Positions 47,901-62,900 of a DNA stretch of 64,000 nt are shown here, one piece after another. The notes under the pieces are model-generated. The model did no database searches. It had not been told where the DNA came from and saw only the letters and a list, made by a program, of their open reading frames with translations. Every line of letters begins with the position of its first letter. Position 1 is the first letter of the stretch. The stretch is from Tretioscincus oriximinensis (lineage: Eukaryota > Chordata > Lepidosauria > Squamata > Gymnophthalmidae): assembly GCA_022410635.1 (NCBI GenBank), contig JAJVDF010000251.1:245437-309436 (forward strand), given 5' to 3'. Made by a program: the position numbers and the translations under genes.

Positions 47901-50900
47901 AGATAGAATTTGAGCCTTCGGGCAAAATATATCCTTGTAATCCACTTTGAGTCCCTTTGAAAGTTGAGAAAAGCGGGGTATAAGAACCCAGTTCTTCTTC
48001 TTCTAGACAGGAAAACAAAAACAATGGAAAGTAATGTAGATGGAGGGCAGGGGAGGATGGAGGGAAGATGAGGAAGGAGGGAGGGGAAAGGGAAAAGAAA
48101 AATAAGGGGAGGAAGAGAGGGTGAACGAAAGAGGGAAAAGAGAGCAGAAAGAGGGCTATCACACAAGTTTTCTCCACCTGCCTGCCTTCTCCTTCCCTGG
48201 ATGATGCTACTGTTATGGTGGTAACGGGCCTTGTGTAAAACCCTGTACTTGCCAAAGGTTCCTCAAGTTGTCTCTTTGCCTGTCCTGTCTCACACGCAAT
48301 ATGACCCATCATTATTTCTGAGCATCTCAAACAAGAGAGCCTGCATTTGCTCTCAACTCTTTGCAAATGATCTTTGACACAGCCTGCCTGTCTCTCCAAT
48401 ATGGAGGCATCGTTTCTAGTAGCCATTGATACACCTGTCCTTCATGAATCTGATTACATTCCATAGACATATTATCTTTTGAGGGGGGAAAATACTTTCT
48501 CATGTCAATCCTAGCTCTCCGCTCATCAGCTTCATCGTGTTTCCCCCTGATGTTCCAACACTGATTCTATTTTTTTGCACACTTATGTTCAACACTATTC
48601 TTTTGAAGTGTTATGACAGAATTGTGCACAATATTCTAAATGTGGCCTCATCATTGATTTATAAAGATGCACAATGTTGCTTGTTGACTTATTTTTCTTT
48701 TCCCTTCCTAATTAACCATAGAACTGAATTTACTTTTTTTACTGCTGCTGTGCATTGGATTGACATTGTCACTGAACTGCTCATGTTTTGCAAGAAGATC
48801 AACAATTTTATAGAACTCTTCAAGAACTCTCAGATGAATTAGTCCTATTAGTGAATGCCTAGTCCTGCTTTTTTAGTTAATTAAGACATGCAAGGATCTT
48901 CTCCATGGTTACCTATATCCACTTTATTTTTTCTGATTCCTTCCTTGAAAACAAATTCAGGCTCCTCTGTAGTCAATATATCCTTTGTTTCCCTCAAAGT
49001 AAAAATAGAGTAAAATAATGTATTTAACCTCTTAGTAATTTTCATGCACTCTTTAATTATCCATATCTGCTTATTACCATCTAATATCCAGCTGCTTTTC
49101 TGATTGGGGCCTACTTCCAATATATTTAAAAAAGTTTTTGTTATTTGTTTTTAGTGATGTTCTCCTCAAAATCATAAACATTCCAGATTGTTCTGCAGTA
49201 TTTATGTCTTCATGTTCTTCTGATTAAGACAATCCTTCCATTTTCTAAATTACCACTAGCTTTTCTTGTTTTTAATTGTTTCCCATACTGTAGTGGGGTC
49301 TTCTTGGTCTTGAGAGTGCCCTTCAATTAAATATGTATTCAATTTAATATTTTATTTGTAAAATAAGTGTGTTTCAAGGTAATCAGATTGGTCTAACTTT
49401 TTCCTTTTCCTTTTTTACTAGTTTTCTTAGTTTGAGAAGTATCCCTTACAACAGCTTATATTGGTTGACATCTTTTCAAAATTGCAGGGAGAGGTCATAT
49501 GAAAGTGAGAGCTAAATTGCCATCTTTGTTTAGATGGCAACTCTTTCTTTCATTTTCATCTGTCCTTATAGTCCAGTCATGTTGATGATCCAAATCCTGA
49601 AGCTCAATCTATAAACTGGAGTTTTTTTCACAGGTTGTATGATTTATCAATGATGTTCCATCTGGTCTTGGTAGAGCCATACTTCTTTGAAAAGAAAATA
49701 CCATAATAGTTGGGTTTCCTTCTCATATCTGTTCAGATGGTATGGTGTCTTTAGTCTTTTATCAGTTTCAGTTGACACATCAGCATTTGTGCCACTAAAT
49801 GATGGCATTTTACCCAAACTATAATAATGCATTATAAGTGAAATTATCTTTGCCCCTGTTTGTAAGCAGATTTTTTCATTAGCAATCCTCTAAAACAGAA
49901 TTCATGATCTATGAAAATCTTATGAAACCTTTGTTTCCAACATTCAGAAGTACTCTGTTTACTATTTTATGCTTGTTTAATAGGCTTAAGTTTTACTTAT
50001 TCTACTAAATAAATATTTTAAATTTGTAGGTTAAAATTGCATATCTATTTAGTTAGCCAAGGAGAAAAGACTGATGCGTGACACATTTTGAACAATATTG
50101 CTCCCAATAATAAATGTTGAGATTCCATCTGTCCATTTCAGAACTTTAGGGAATCCTGCATGCAAATAATGTAGCTGCTTCCATGTCTAAGACAGCCCAG
50201 GATTCATAAGTAAAATGAGATGACCTATATAAATTCTGTAATGTTTTTCCAAACAGTGAGCAGTTAATTGTTCCACAGCAGATTGTTTATTCAGCATTTC
50301 CCATCTGTTTAACCAGTGAACTATGACTGCTGTGGCTTTCTTTAGGTTTGAGCCCTTGTGCAAGGATGGCCTTTCACTAACTAATCTTTTTGCTGTGTAG
50401 TGTGATAGTAAAGTAGGACATTTTTCTGCTGTTCCAAGCCTCAGGGCAATTTTATAAAAAAGCATTGATATAAAGGGACAGAAAAGAGAAATATAAAATG
50501 TGCACATTTTTCTAGTTAAGGTCACGTAAAAAAACATCTTGTGCTAAGAGCTTTCCTGCAATTCTTGCCCCACTCAGATTGCTCAGCAAATGCAGCTTCT
50601 TCTTCTATTCTTCCAGCAAATTAAGCTGTCTCCAGATGGCAAAAGGAAAAATTAAGAACTTGTTGCATCTCAAAGTTCCCTCTTCCATTTAGATGGTGAA
50701 GCAAGTGCTCCTTGGTGTGATGGCTTTTCCAGCAGCTTGAAATGCCCAGAAACATATACCCACTGGCCCTGAATGGTGGTCATTTTTGCCTTGGATGCAG
50801 CCCTGTTCAACCTTGTGGGGACATTTGCTTCAAGGAGTATTCCATGAGCAAACTTTCACGTAGATAAGCCAATATCGTTTTTGAAGGGAAAGTCCAGTGT

Positions 50901-53900
50901 GAGAGTTGATTTTTCCTGCCTAGTAATTTGCGTGGCGATTCCCAAAAAGTCTGAAAAGAAACTCAAATTTTAGGTCCTGTCTCGATACAGTTCTGATCCG
51001 GCAGCAGTAGCATTATAATGGTATATCAGACATTAGAAAGAGACATTCCTCTATGGGGAGAAGCCAGCCTATGATTTTTCATATAAACTAGTTGAATTGA
51101 TTCTGATTGTCCAGCACAGCTATGTACATTGCTGTATACGTACTTAACCAGCAGGGCATGACAAAAGTATTTTGCCTCTTTATAAATCTGTGGTGAGGCC
51201 GCATTTGCAGTACTGTGTTCAATTCTAGCCACCACATCTCAAGAGGGACATTTTGGAACTGGAGAAGGTGCAGAAAAGGGCAACAAAAATGATCAAGGGT
51301 CTGGAGCACCTCCCTTACAAAGTCAGGCTGCAACATCTGGGCCTCTTCAGCCTTGAAAGGCGACGTCTGAGTGCTGATCTGATTGAAGTGTACAAAATCA
51401 TGCATGGGATAGACAGGGTGAATAGAGAAAAATGTTTTCTCTCTCCCACAACACTAGGACCAGAGGACACTCCTTAAAACTGTTGGGTAGAAAAGTGAGA
51501 AAAGACAAAGGAAAGTATTTTTTCACCCAGAGGATCATCGGCCTGTGGAATTTACTTACTGAAGAGGTAGTGGTAGCTAACAGCTTGGATAGTTTCAAGA
51601 AGAGGACTAGACAGGTTTATGGACACCAAGGGTATAAATGGATACTAGGATGAATGTCTGGATGTTGCTTCCAGGATGGAGCAACAGGCAGGACTCCTGA
51701 AATACCATTTGCAGGGAGTCATGAACAGGTGCATGTTTTGCTTTCCTCTGTTCAGACTGCCCAGGTGCATCTGGTGGGCCTCTGTGTGACACAGAATGCT
51801 GGACTTGATGGTCTGTGCCTGATCCAGTATGGCTCTTCTTATGTTCTTAGTGCAGATGTTCCTTACTTCTAATTCATTTTTACAGCCATTACATAACAAA
51901 AGTGTGCAAACTGTGTGCTGATTCTGATAGTAGAGGAAAGGATTTGTTCAAAATTGCATCTCTTAGCTGAAAATGTGTGAGGCAAATCTCATCCTCTGCT
52001 TCACAGAAGACTGCAAACCAAATATGTATTCAGTGTAATAAAGGATTCTGTCAGAATTACTTCTATCTGCTTTCAAGGAAGCACCTTTTGCCTCTGACAC
52101 TGCTTTTTGAATGGGCAAGGCAGGGACCACGCCACTTCTTCAGCCTTCTGGTAGTTCCCAATGTTTTTTCTTTTGCATATCCCATGGCAGCTCACTTAAA
52201 CTATACCTTTCATATTAGCAAAATGTTTGTAATATAGTTGTTATGCAAATAGTCTGCCTTTGTGTATTTACCCATAAATTCACACCCCTATGGTACTCCA
52301 AATTTTGAATCACTGTTTTAGGCTAACATCTAGTCTAGCAGTCTGTCTCACATAGAGGCCCACCAAATGCACCTGGGAAGTCCGAAGAGAGGAAAGCAAA
52401 ATATGCACCTGTTCATGACTCCCTGCAAATGGCATTTCAGGAGCACTACCTGTTGCTCCATCCCGGTGGCAACATCCAAACCATCCATCCTAGTACCAAT
52501 TTATACCCTTGTTGTCCATAAACCTGCCTTAAAGCTGTCTTGGCAACAGTAGCTGATCAGAGGAAAGTGTGGTCAAACTTGGTAAAAGAAAAATTTGAGC
52601 AGAGCAAGGCCTCTGCTAGTGGGGAGCAATGCTGATTACCCAACAAAAAGATTCAGCACATTTATAAAAAAAAATCACAGCATCTGAAGAAGTAGGCTTG
52701 TTTATTAAAGCTCAGGCTGCCTCTTTTTCTTGTCATTCTCAAAGATAATGCAGGCTAGCTTTTTTTCTTCTTGTGCCTAGTATCTTTGTGTATCTGACAC
52801 ATCATAATATGATCAATGACAACCTGTTATCAAAGTGTCAGTAGAAATTCTAGGCAAGTAAAATGGAGACAAATTTTAGAGGAAGAAAGTTTCCTAAAGA
52901 GTATCATGCAGGACTGAGAATTACGCATTCCAAAGAGAATTCAAACCATCTTGAGTCACAGTTTATGCTGCTTGTTTAGCAGTAACTCGAGACCTGAGTT
53001 GCACTTCCCAGGTTATGTTCCTTTTGGATGTTGTTAGAGGAGTTGATTCATGCTTGGCACCTGCTGTGGAATCTTCATACATGTCTGTTGCTTTGATATA
53101 GAAACTTGAGTTGTGGGCTTTTAAAGTTATAGGTTGGTTGACTTCAGAATTGCCCAGTGAATTCCATCAACATCATTTACCATTCCTATAAAAGCATGCA
53201 TGTTTATTCCTGTAAACAGTCCAATGCCAAGGTGATATGGACAACAATCAGTTTATGTTTATAGTCTGGAAAACATGAGTGATGATGGCTCATCATTTTT
53301 GGGTAGAGAACTAGCAGTGTGTTTTGCTATTAAATATAAAAGAAAACATTCCTTTTTTATGCGATTATATCTTACTTGCTGGATGAGCCATCAGAGAAAT
53401 ATCCAAAAATCATTGGTTGGATGCTTTAAGGTGTTAATATGTGGTCCCGGGAAGGCAGATTGCCCTATACTGGAGTCAGGTTTTTTGATCTGTTCTACAT
53501 TCTTCTTAACTAGCCCATGTTTTTCAATGCAAGCATGGAAGATTCATCCACAAGTTGAACCAGAAACCTCCAATGTATAATCTGATGAAGCGAAAGGCAA
53601 ACAAGTATTTTAAGATTGGGGTGTGCGCATGTGAGAAAGCCACGCTTCTAATGGATAAAGAAATATTGCTCAAAGACCTGTTGTATGCACGTAGAAGACA
53701 ATTGAAAGGACTGTTCATCTAAATTGGAACTATGGCACACACATAGTTATTGTTACCTTTAATATGTTGGACTATTTGGTGTATGGCTATGTTTATTCAT
53801 TTTGTAATTCAGGAAATAAAAAAAATATTGAAACAAAAAATATGTATTTTAAGATATGTTTAAGAACATGGGCTTCACTGTCTAGATCTTTTCAACCTTG

Positions 53901-56900
53901 AAAGACAGTAATCCAATTGAAGTGTGTAAAATCATGCATAGGATGAATAAGGTAAACAGAGAAAAAATATTTTCTCCATTTATTTTCCTTGAAGCTGATG
54001 AGCAGAAGAGTTAAGATAGAAAAGAAAAAGTGTTGGTTTTTTTTACCCAGAGGGTAATTGGTCTATGCAATTTACTTCCAGAAGAGGTAGTGGTAGCTAG
54101 CAGCCTGGATAGCTTTTAGAATGTATTAGACAAATTCATGGAAGACAGATGTATCTAATTATTAGGATGGATGTGTTGATACTACCTCCGGGATGGAACA
54201 ACAAGCAATATTCCTAAAATATTGTTTGCAGGGAGTCAAGAACAAATGAAGGTTTTGATGTAGCATCAGCAAATCTTTGATTAGTTGCTATTTTTCAGGT
54301 TTGGAGTTTTTGAAAGGCTTTTTTCTCTTTCTGGACTTAATGCAACTGAATAAGGTAATTTTAACAATCACTTTATTCAGTTGTATTTGTGCTAATTTTG
54401 AATATTGTTCTGTCTGTTCTTATTACTTCCTATCCTTCTGCCTCAGATGTTTTACTAACCCAAGCCTGATTTTGTGAGCTTACCCACTTTAAATAATAGA
54501 GAACATTATCCTTTTCTTATTTTTTTTATTATATGTATTTTTAAGGTTGAACCGAATGCTACTATAGCAGAGATCAAAGCCCTCTTCACAAAGTCCCGTA
54601 AGTATGGAATGAATTTTTCCGTTTGACTCCTGAATGATCAATACAGATTATTTGTTGTTACAGTTTTTATTGCTGCAAACTCACTTATTTCATCAGTAAA
54701 GTTATGTCTATGAACTCCTATCATATCTTCGAAATAATAGTCTTGAAAATAAATAACCTATTATTCGCACATGTACAAAATTGTTATTTTCACAGTGGGT
54801 ACAATGCTCTTTTCTTTGTATGCCTCATTTTTTGCTTTTGAAATCATAGAGCTGATATGACTTGCCAAAAAGCTCCAATTTTTGTCTCATCTGTCCAGAG
54901 GGCATTCACCCAGAAACTTTATGGCTTGTCAATATCCATTTTGGCAAATCCCACTCTTGCTTTTTTATGATTTTCTTTCAACAGTGCTTTCCTCCTTAGT
55001 CATCTTCCATTAAATCCACTTCGGCAAAGACAATGAACGGTGCGGTCTGCCACAATGTAATCTTGACTTTGGAGTTCACCTCTAATCTCTTTGGAAGTTG
55101 TCTGGGGCACTTTTTTGCTTTATCTGTTTCTTCAATTTGTCATCTATTTTCCTCTTATGGCCACACCCAGAGCAGTTGGCTACAGTCTCATAGACCTTAA
55201 ACATCTGAATAATATGTGCAGCTTACTAAGAGAAACATCAAGCTTTACCTTTAACATCTTCCTTTTCTTTTAATTTTCTGTCTAATCTCCTGACATAGCT
55301 CTCTCCTTAGTTTTCTCTGGTCCATGTTCAGTGTAATACACACCGTGATACCAAACAGAACTGTGCCTACTTTTCTCCCTTAAAATAAGCAAACTGACTA
55401 TCTACAAGTTTGAAAATACCTATGCTGCTAATTCCAAGACATATCTTAGTTTAAAATGTCCCTGTGGTCAAATTATTTTCAATCTTTTCTAGGGGTACTA
55501 TAGTTTTTGTCAATGGCGGTTTCATCGTTTTGCTTGTTTAAAATGTTCTGTTGCGCTAAAATTCTAATCAATGTCTAATATTCATTAGCTGATTTTCAGT
55601 AAATTTCAATTTACCTTTGTCAGTTTTTAGTTTTTTCATTGACTATTGTGGTTTTTTTCTTTCTTTTATAGAAAGATATCAACACTTTTGTCCATATGTG
55701 TATATTTATTCCATTGTCTGGACTGGTGTTTTTTTTCTGGAAAATCCAACTGTAGTGGAATAAATGAGTGATGTAAGGACACAGCTTAATATATTTCAAT
55801 TATTTAAAGAATAAATAAATTCTGATCCTAAATATTCTATAATCAGGGACCAAAGACAAGTCTGTTTGAATAAGCTGCCTCTAAGAACCATTTTCATGGA
55901 TTGAATGCAGGTTAAATCTTTGCCTTTGTCCTCCATTTGAGGCCCAGAAGCAATTGTGGAAATGATTCCATCCAGAATCCTGGACTATACAGAATCCTTT
56001 TGTATGGATTTTTTATTAACTTATTATAGTACATGCACTGCTTTTCTTTATTGCATAGCTCTTTCGATGGCTAACAGCAATAAATACAGCAGCTGTAAAA
56101 TATAAACTAGTTATTTTGTCTATTGTAAATATGAGTAACCAGCTGCAAAAAGTAACATGCTATCACAATCAAGACGAACAGAACTGGATCGCCCAGAAGT
56201 TTGCCTGGTACAGAAACAATTTCATATTTCTGTCTTTCCAGATCCTCAGTGGTATCCAGCCCGGCAATCCCTGCGACTGGACCCTAGTAAGTTTGGTTTG
56301 TGTATCATAAAGTAATCTTGTTCCTTCAATGCTCCTTTTTTGCAGTTTATCTACATTGACTAGGTTGCAGTGTGGAAGAAAGATAAGGCTAGTAGATAAT
56401 ATGAACTGTGCTGCCATGGAAGATACAATTGAAGTGGGGGTTGCTAGCCTTAGGAATCCAGGTGGATGTTGACTTTACAATCTTATAAAAAAACAAATGA
56501 TTAGATGCTCAATTGCATGGATTGTTGTGATTTGGTACCATCGAGTTATGGCTAATTCCTGAGCACTTCCATGGGTATCTTTATACAGTTTAGATGGATT
56601 AGATGAGAGCAAATCAAACATGTGTCTGCGTCAGACTCCTGTTGTGATTTCCAATTCCTGAACATAAGGCAGCTGGAACTTCCTTGGTGGACTGGTATTC
56701 ACATCATTATTCTTCTAACAACTGAAACATACTGTGATTCTTCTATTTTTCCAGAGGGAAAGTCCCTAAAGGATGAAGATATTCTTCAGAACTTGCCTGT
56801 GGGCACCACAGCGACGTTATATTTTCGGGATCTGGGAGCACAAATCAGCTGGGTGACTGTGAGTATGTCCTTTCTCTCTTCCTATGAAAGGAAGAGGACT

Positions 56901-59900
56901 TTTTCGGTCCTCCAATGTCCCTGGTCCATTTTATTCTTGTTTCCCCATCCTGCTGTTTTTTCTCCTAGGTTTTCCTCACAGAGTATGCTGGGCCCTTGCT
57001 CATCTACTTGCTCTTCTACTTCCGAGTGCCCTTCATCTATGGCCACAAATATGACTTCACCTCTAGCAAGTATTCAGTTGTACAGTAAGTATCAATAGGC
57101 CAAGATAGTTATTTTGCTGATTGTTTGTCTTGTAGCTAAGAATTGGGTACAGCTAAGAATCGCATTCTTTGCTCCTTGCCGCAACAATCCTTTCTGTCAA
57201 GGCTGCCCTTCAGCAGCCAATAGCCAAGTTCTAATATGCACTCGATCCTTGCTCCTGCTGCCTGATATAATGGCAGATAAGTGCCTTTGGTGAACGAAAT
57301 ATAACTTGCAGAACTTGGCATCTGGTCTTCTCTTCCATCCATGCTGCACATTTCAAAGTTCCTCATTCCTGGGACACAATGGTTAAAAAGTCTGCTAATT
57401 TAATTTCTTATTTTTAAATATTATATTTTCATTGTAAACCTCCCTGAATTTATTAGGTATAGGGCAGTATGTGTAAATTATAAACAAATTCTGTGGTTAT
57501 AGGAATTCCATGTTCTTAAAGTGTGACATATAGCAATTAATTTGGCCCCATAGGACCCTTGTAGCAAGAAAACATTAAAGAAATTCTCTAAATATTCCTT
57601 CTCATTAAGGAAAGACCAAATTGAGAAAATTCAAAGCAGAACACTGGAAGGATTGGCTGAGAGCCTGCTTCTTCCTGACTCGTTGTCATTAGGGTCTTCA
57701 TAATTGTCTGTTTGATTTCATTACTTAATGCACTCTTTCTGCCTCTTTTTCCTGCCCAGCCTGGCATGCATTTGCCACTCTTTCCATTACATCAAACGGC
57801 TCTTGGAGACCCTGTTTGTTCATAGATTCTCTCATGGGACAATGCCTTTACGTAACATCTTCAAGGTGAGTAATATTGGGAGTGAGACTAAGGGAAGGAC
57901 AACAGGAAATTTCTAGCAAGGATTCTACTAGCACACTTTAGATATTAACATGGCAAAAATAATTGGTGGCATGAACTTTCACAGACTGAGTCTACTTCAT
58001 CAGATGTGTGTTATAAAGCATAGAATTTCCTGCTTTTGGAAGATTTTGAGAACTTCATAAGAGTGAGGAAAGAAACTAGTTTCATGAACTGGTTCAGGTT
58101 TTGGAAGATCATGGAGTTTGCACCATTGGATCGTGAAATTTTCACATTGCTTTGTAAAAGCTTTTGTCATTTTCTTTCTCCAGAACTGCACTTATTATTG
58201 GGGGTTTGCTGCCTGGATGGCTTACTACATCAATCACCCTTTGTATACACCACCTGGTAAGCTGGCAAAGTAGGAGAAACTGTAGTGATTAGTATTAATT
58301 AAATAGTTCAGGGAGCTTTTAAGATAGTGTATTAATGTGATTCATGTTTCTAGCTCTGCAGTCTACCAGAACCTACATTCGAAACTGCCTGATCTGGCAC
58401 AATAGAGAATGGCCTAACTGCTTATCAACCAGCTCAAAATATACTGCTCAAAACAATTAAGGGAACAATTTAACATAACAGTGTAACACTAAGTGTTCCC
58501 TTAATTGTTTTGAGCAGTATATATAGAAATATGGTTGTATTTCAGTGCCATAAATCTGATAAATTCACTACATTATAAAATACTGGTTCATTTCATAATT
58601 AATTTGAACTGTGTTTGAGCAGACCATTTGCACCTGAATATAGAATGATTCAGAATAATTCCAAATGTGTCTTAGTCTCAGACCTGTCTTAGGTTGTTCC
58701 TTCTGCTTTTCCAGATCATGAATCAGCCTTCACCTTCCTTATTGCACACCACTAACCCCCAAACCACACCTTACCTTCTCCCCACTTGGTTCCACAGAGC
58801 CTTCCTTTGTCTCTATAGAGTCATACCAGTGTATCTGTACAGTCTACTTTATATAAATGTTATTTTGGCAATGAATGCTTTTTTCATGATTCTTACTCCC
58901 AGATCTATTTTAAACTCTTTTCTCTGAAGAACCTGCGTTTTCCTTCTTTAAAATTCTCATCCCTTAATTCTTTTTTTAAAAGTTGGGAGTATATTTAGAG
59001 AAGAGCTGCAAAAAGTTTCATGCCCAAAATGCTTTGAATGACCCAAATGTAGAATAAAATGGATTTTATCCAAGTTTTAATGAGGCTCTAAGCAGAAGCC
59101 AAATTGCTGCGCAATTGTGCTTTTCAGCCATCTGTTGGGAAGACTGCAAAAAATGGAGAGAAAGGATACTTTTTCTCTCTTGCCACCCTCATTTTGCCAA
59201 GAATCTTCTTCACAGTCAGAAAAGGAGGGAGGATTGTGCTGTCCACTCATGAGCTGGGAAACATCTGATCAGCAAAGGAGGAGAAAGAAACAGTGGAAGG
59301 TTGCCAAGCAGTTATTGAGAGGACAATAAATGATTGTCAGATTAGGCAGTCACATACTGCTCTCTTTCCTCTTACTGTATGGGGCAATTATATACTGGCT
59401 GTTACATTGGACCAGCAAGTGTTCTAGTAGATTCCTTTCCATCTGCTGGTGAGGCCTTAACAGGACCCTTTCCCAGGACTCCTTTAAATCACACCAGCAA
59501 GCACATGCCTGCTCATATGCTTGCTGGTCTGGTATACTAGCCACTGTGGAATTACCCTAGATGGAGAACTTTGCTGCTAAATGGGAAGAGATTTCTAATA
59601 GCAATCTTTTTTCCTTACTAGAAAGGTGTAGGATTTAAGGATAGTTCCATGAAGATTCAATAGAGAAGGGAAATCAAAACACATCTCATTTTATTTTCTA
59701 TGGAAGGAATGCTTGAAACGTTACAGAAGTCCTGTGCATACGCCTAATTTACAGTTATTAAGTGAAAATGGGCTGCTTGTTATTATTGTTGTTATTATTG
59801 TTATTATTATTATCATTATTAAACACACTTTTATAAAGTGTAGCTGAAATTAAGTCCTCTGTAATAATAATTGTTATAAACTTGTTTGTTGTAAATAAAA

Positions 59901-62900
59901 TAAAAACATCCTTTTCTTCAGCTTATGGACATGAACAAGTGAAATTGGCATTGATCATATTCCTGGTAAGCATTTTCATGTCCCTTGAGGATGGAATGTA
60001 TAGTAATAGTCTCTCTGCCTCCATTGATCATAAACTGGCTATAGATATTTGTGGAGATGCTATGATAAAAGAGTGGGACAAAAAATATAGGAATGTATTG
60101 ACTCAAATGTGTACATTTTAAAATTAGATATGCATTTGTAGTTGGAAACACGCAGAGGTAATTGTGTTAAGTGGACGGGTATGATTAGGCACCTCTGTAC
60201 AAAAATACCCCCCCCCCCCAGTGCACTGTTTTCTTTCCAAGAAACTGATAATGCATAGCAGCTAAGTCTTCAAATAAAATGATTTTTTGACAGCTGGGGT
60301 GAAATTTACAGATAGTCATGTTTCCTAGAAAAAGGCACCACTAGTGTATTGAGTCCAGAAAAGGTTGGCTATGGATGTAGTATGAGAAAAAGGAATGACT
60401 TTCTCTTCTGCTGGCAGTGTTTTCTATGGATGCATTGAAGATTGAGGTCCTCTGTTTTTAGCAGCAGTTCTGTGTATGACATTTTAAAAAGAATGTGTGG
60501 GCAGGTTTTTCCCCTAGGTCATCTAAGCTGAAAAAAGCCTCAAGAAATAATGATGGGAAGAAATGGAATAAAATGCAGGATTTTTTTTGTTATATGTAGT
60601 TCAGATTAGCTACAGTAAAGCATCTTTGTTTTGAAGTAAAATTAGAAAGAATTTTTCTGGGTAAACATTTTTAATTTTTTAAATCAAATACTAATATAAA
60701 TTCATTATAAATCAAAATAGTTACATATCCAATCACACAATGACTCTTCCTTTCTGCTCCTTGGTTTGGCCAGTAAATACATTTTGGACTCCATAAATGT
60801 CCGTTTCCATCCACCATATTAATAAGCTATTCTTCAATTTTTCAGTCCTGCGATTAGAAATTTATGAAATAAATAAATAAATAAAAATTAAGAAACTGCT
60901 CTCCCTTTCCTACTGTAAGCTATTGTTGTTTTAATATGCTAATTTGGTTTTTATGTTAACTGCCCTGAGACTTCCGGGTATAGAAATGTAAATAAATAAA
61001 ATAAATTTCTTGCAAAACTCCATTAAATGTTTCTAAATTAACAGAAGTTTGTCAAGTATCCTGCCTCTTACCAAAATACCAATTTGTTTATTTCAATTTG
61101 ATCCATTACTTTGATAAGCCAGTCTTCAATTGGAAGCAACTGGCATAGCACTCTGTTGCCATTTAATGACATTTACATGGCAATCAGTAGTTTTATCTGA
61201 AGAACTACCACTTCTTTCTGTTTGAGGGGACTGTATGGCTCATTCTCAAAATTTGTTTTATAATTTCTTAAAATTAGGTCATCTGGCATTCGTAGGCACG
61301 AATGGCTCAGTTCCTAAGAAATGCAAATATTGTATGTATGGGATATAGGCTGGGTACACTGGACATTTCGGATCATACTCCAATAATTTTTAATTCAAAA
61401 TGGCGTTTCAATGCAAATTTAATTAAAATGAAAATCATAAACAAGTGCTCTCTGAAATAATTGAAGGGTTCTTTAATTTAAACCTAAATGGTGAAGTGGG
61501 AATTAACTCACTTGGAAAATTTACATAAAAATAGCTCAAACCCAGAGATCCATGAAAGAATAAGACAAAGATCAGAGAGGAAATAGCCAAGAGACAATAA
61601 TATCAATATAATTAAAAGGCTAAATAATACACAAGCCTTTGGGTTGATAGACTTGATTACTGCTGAAGAGATAAAAGATGCTACTAACAGTATGGAACCA
61701 AATTCTGCGCCTGGTCCAGGTGGCCTTACTCACATATTTTATAAAATGTTTAGTGACCAAATAATCTGGCTTTTGACTTCGTTATTCAACCAAATAATTT
61801 TGTCAAAAGCCTTTCCCCACTCATGGAAAGTGGCTGATATAGTCATCTTCTTAAAACCAAATAAAGACCCATTTGATCCGGGATCTAACTGACCAATAAG
61901 CTTAGCTAATGTTGATTATAAAATTTTCACAAAAATACTAGCGAACCAATTAAGTAAGGTAATGATAGATAAAGATCAATGTGACTTTATTAAAGGCAAA
62001 CTTTTTGAACCCATTCGAATTATTACTAATGTTATATATCATGCTAAAAAGAACAATAAGAAGCTTGCTTTATTAAAACTCGATATCTTTAAAGCCTTTG
62101 ACACTGTAAATCACAATGGACTTATAAAAATTTGTAGAAAGGCAGGACTAGGTTAGGGCTTCTCAGAATTATTAAAACATCTATACAAAGATAACATTGC
62201 TATAATCAAGGTTAATGGAGAACCTACAAGAAAATTTCATATAAAAATGGCACAAAACAGGGATGCCCTCTTTCCCCTTTATTATCTCTATTTTGTGCTG
62301 AAGTCCTTGCAATTGATATAAGATCAACACCCCAAATTTCAGGATATGTCATTGGATTACAAAAATGTAACATCTGTCTTTATGCAGACGATGCCATACT
62401 TCTTATCTCTAACTCAATTCCCCATATCAAATTATGTATTAATAAACTAAAAACTTACATTGAGGGGTGAGGGCTATATTCAAATTGGAACACTATTTGT
62501 TAAGAAATTTTCCCGATGATGCAGAAAATGTTATAGTTTTTTTGTTTGACTCTGGGGGGGGAGGGGTGTGGGATTGGGATATGTAAGTGTGAAAATCAAT
62601 AAAAATTTATTCATAAAGAAAAAAGGGAAAACGGTCTTCCACCTGGGAGATCAAGTTTCGAAGCCCTGTGTTGGACGTGAGGAGGGGTGAGTGCCTTCCA
62701 TTAGCTTGCAGCTCTAGCCAACTCAATCTATTCGAGATGCAAATTCATAATTTGTACATCAATTAGATAAATGACTACCATCATTAACTTGATGGGAAAG
62801 ATAGAATAAGATGTAAGCCTTCGGATGAAAATTGAACCTGTAAGCCGCTCTGGAAAAGAGCGGGGTATAAAAACTCGATTCTTCTATGTTGATGATTCTT

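Larger units (their letters stand above)
41896..54545 (+). other. TECR: TECR intron 2 (12.7 kb)
   Basis: Contains CR1 ends at 43.6, 51.2, 52.3 and 53.9 kb, SINE pieces at 45.2 and 47.7 kb and two polypurine stretches. Stretches 41900-43110, 45300-47690 and 48430-51160 hold nothing I can name. The region 48480-48840 (agaattgtgcacaatattct, ggcctcatcattgatttata) reads like an old repeat, but the family is unknown. Confidence 0.8.

Noticed and set aside
48047..48426. Long minus-strand frames near 48 kb
   Set aside because: They run through a SINE and a polypurine stretch.
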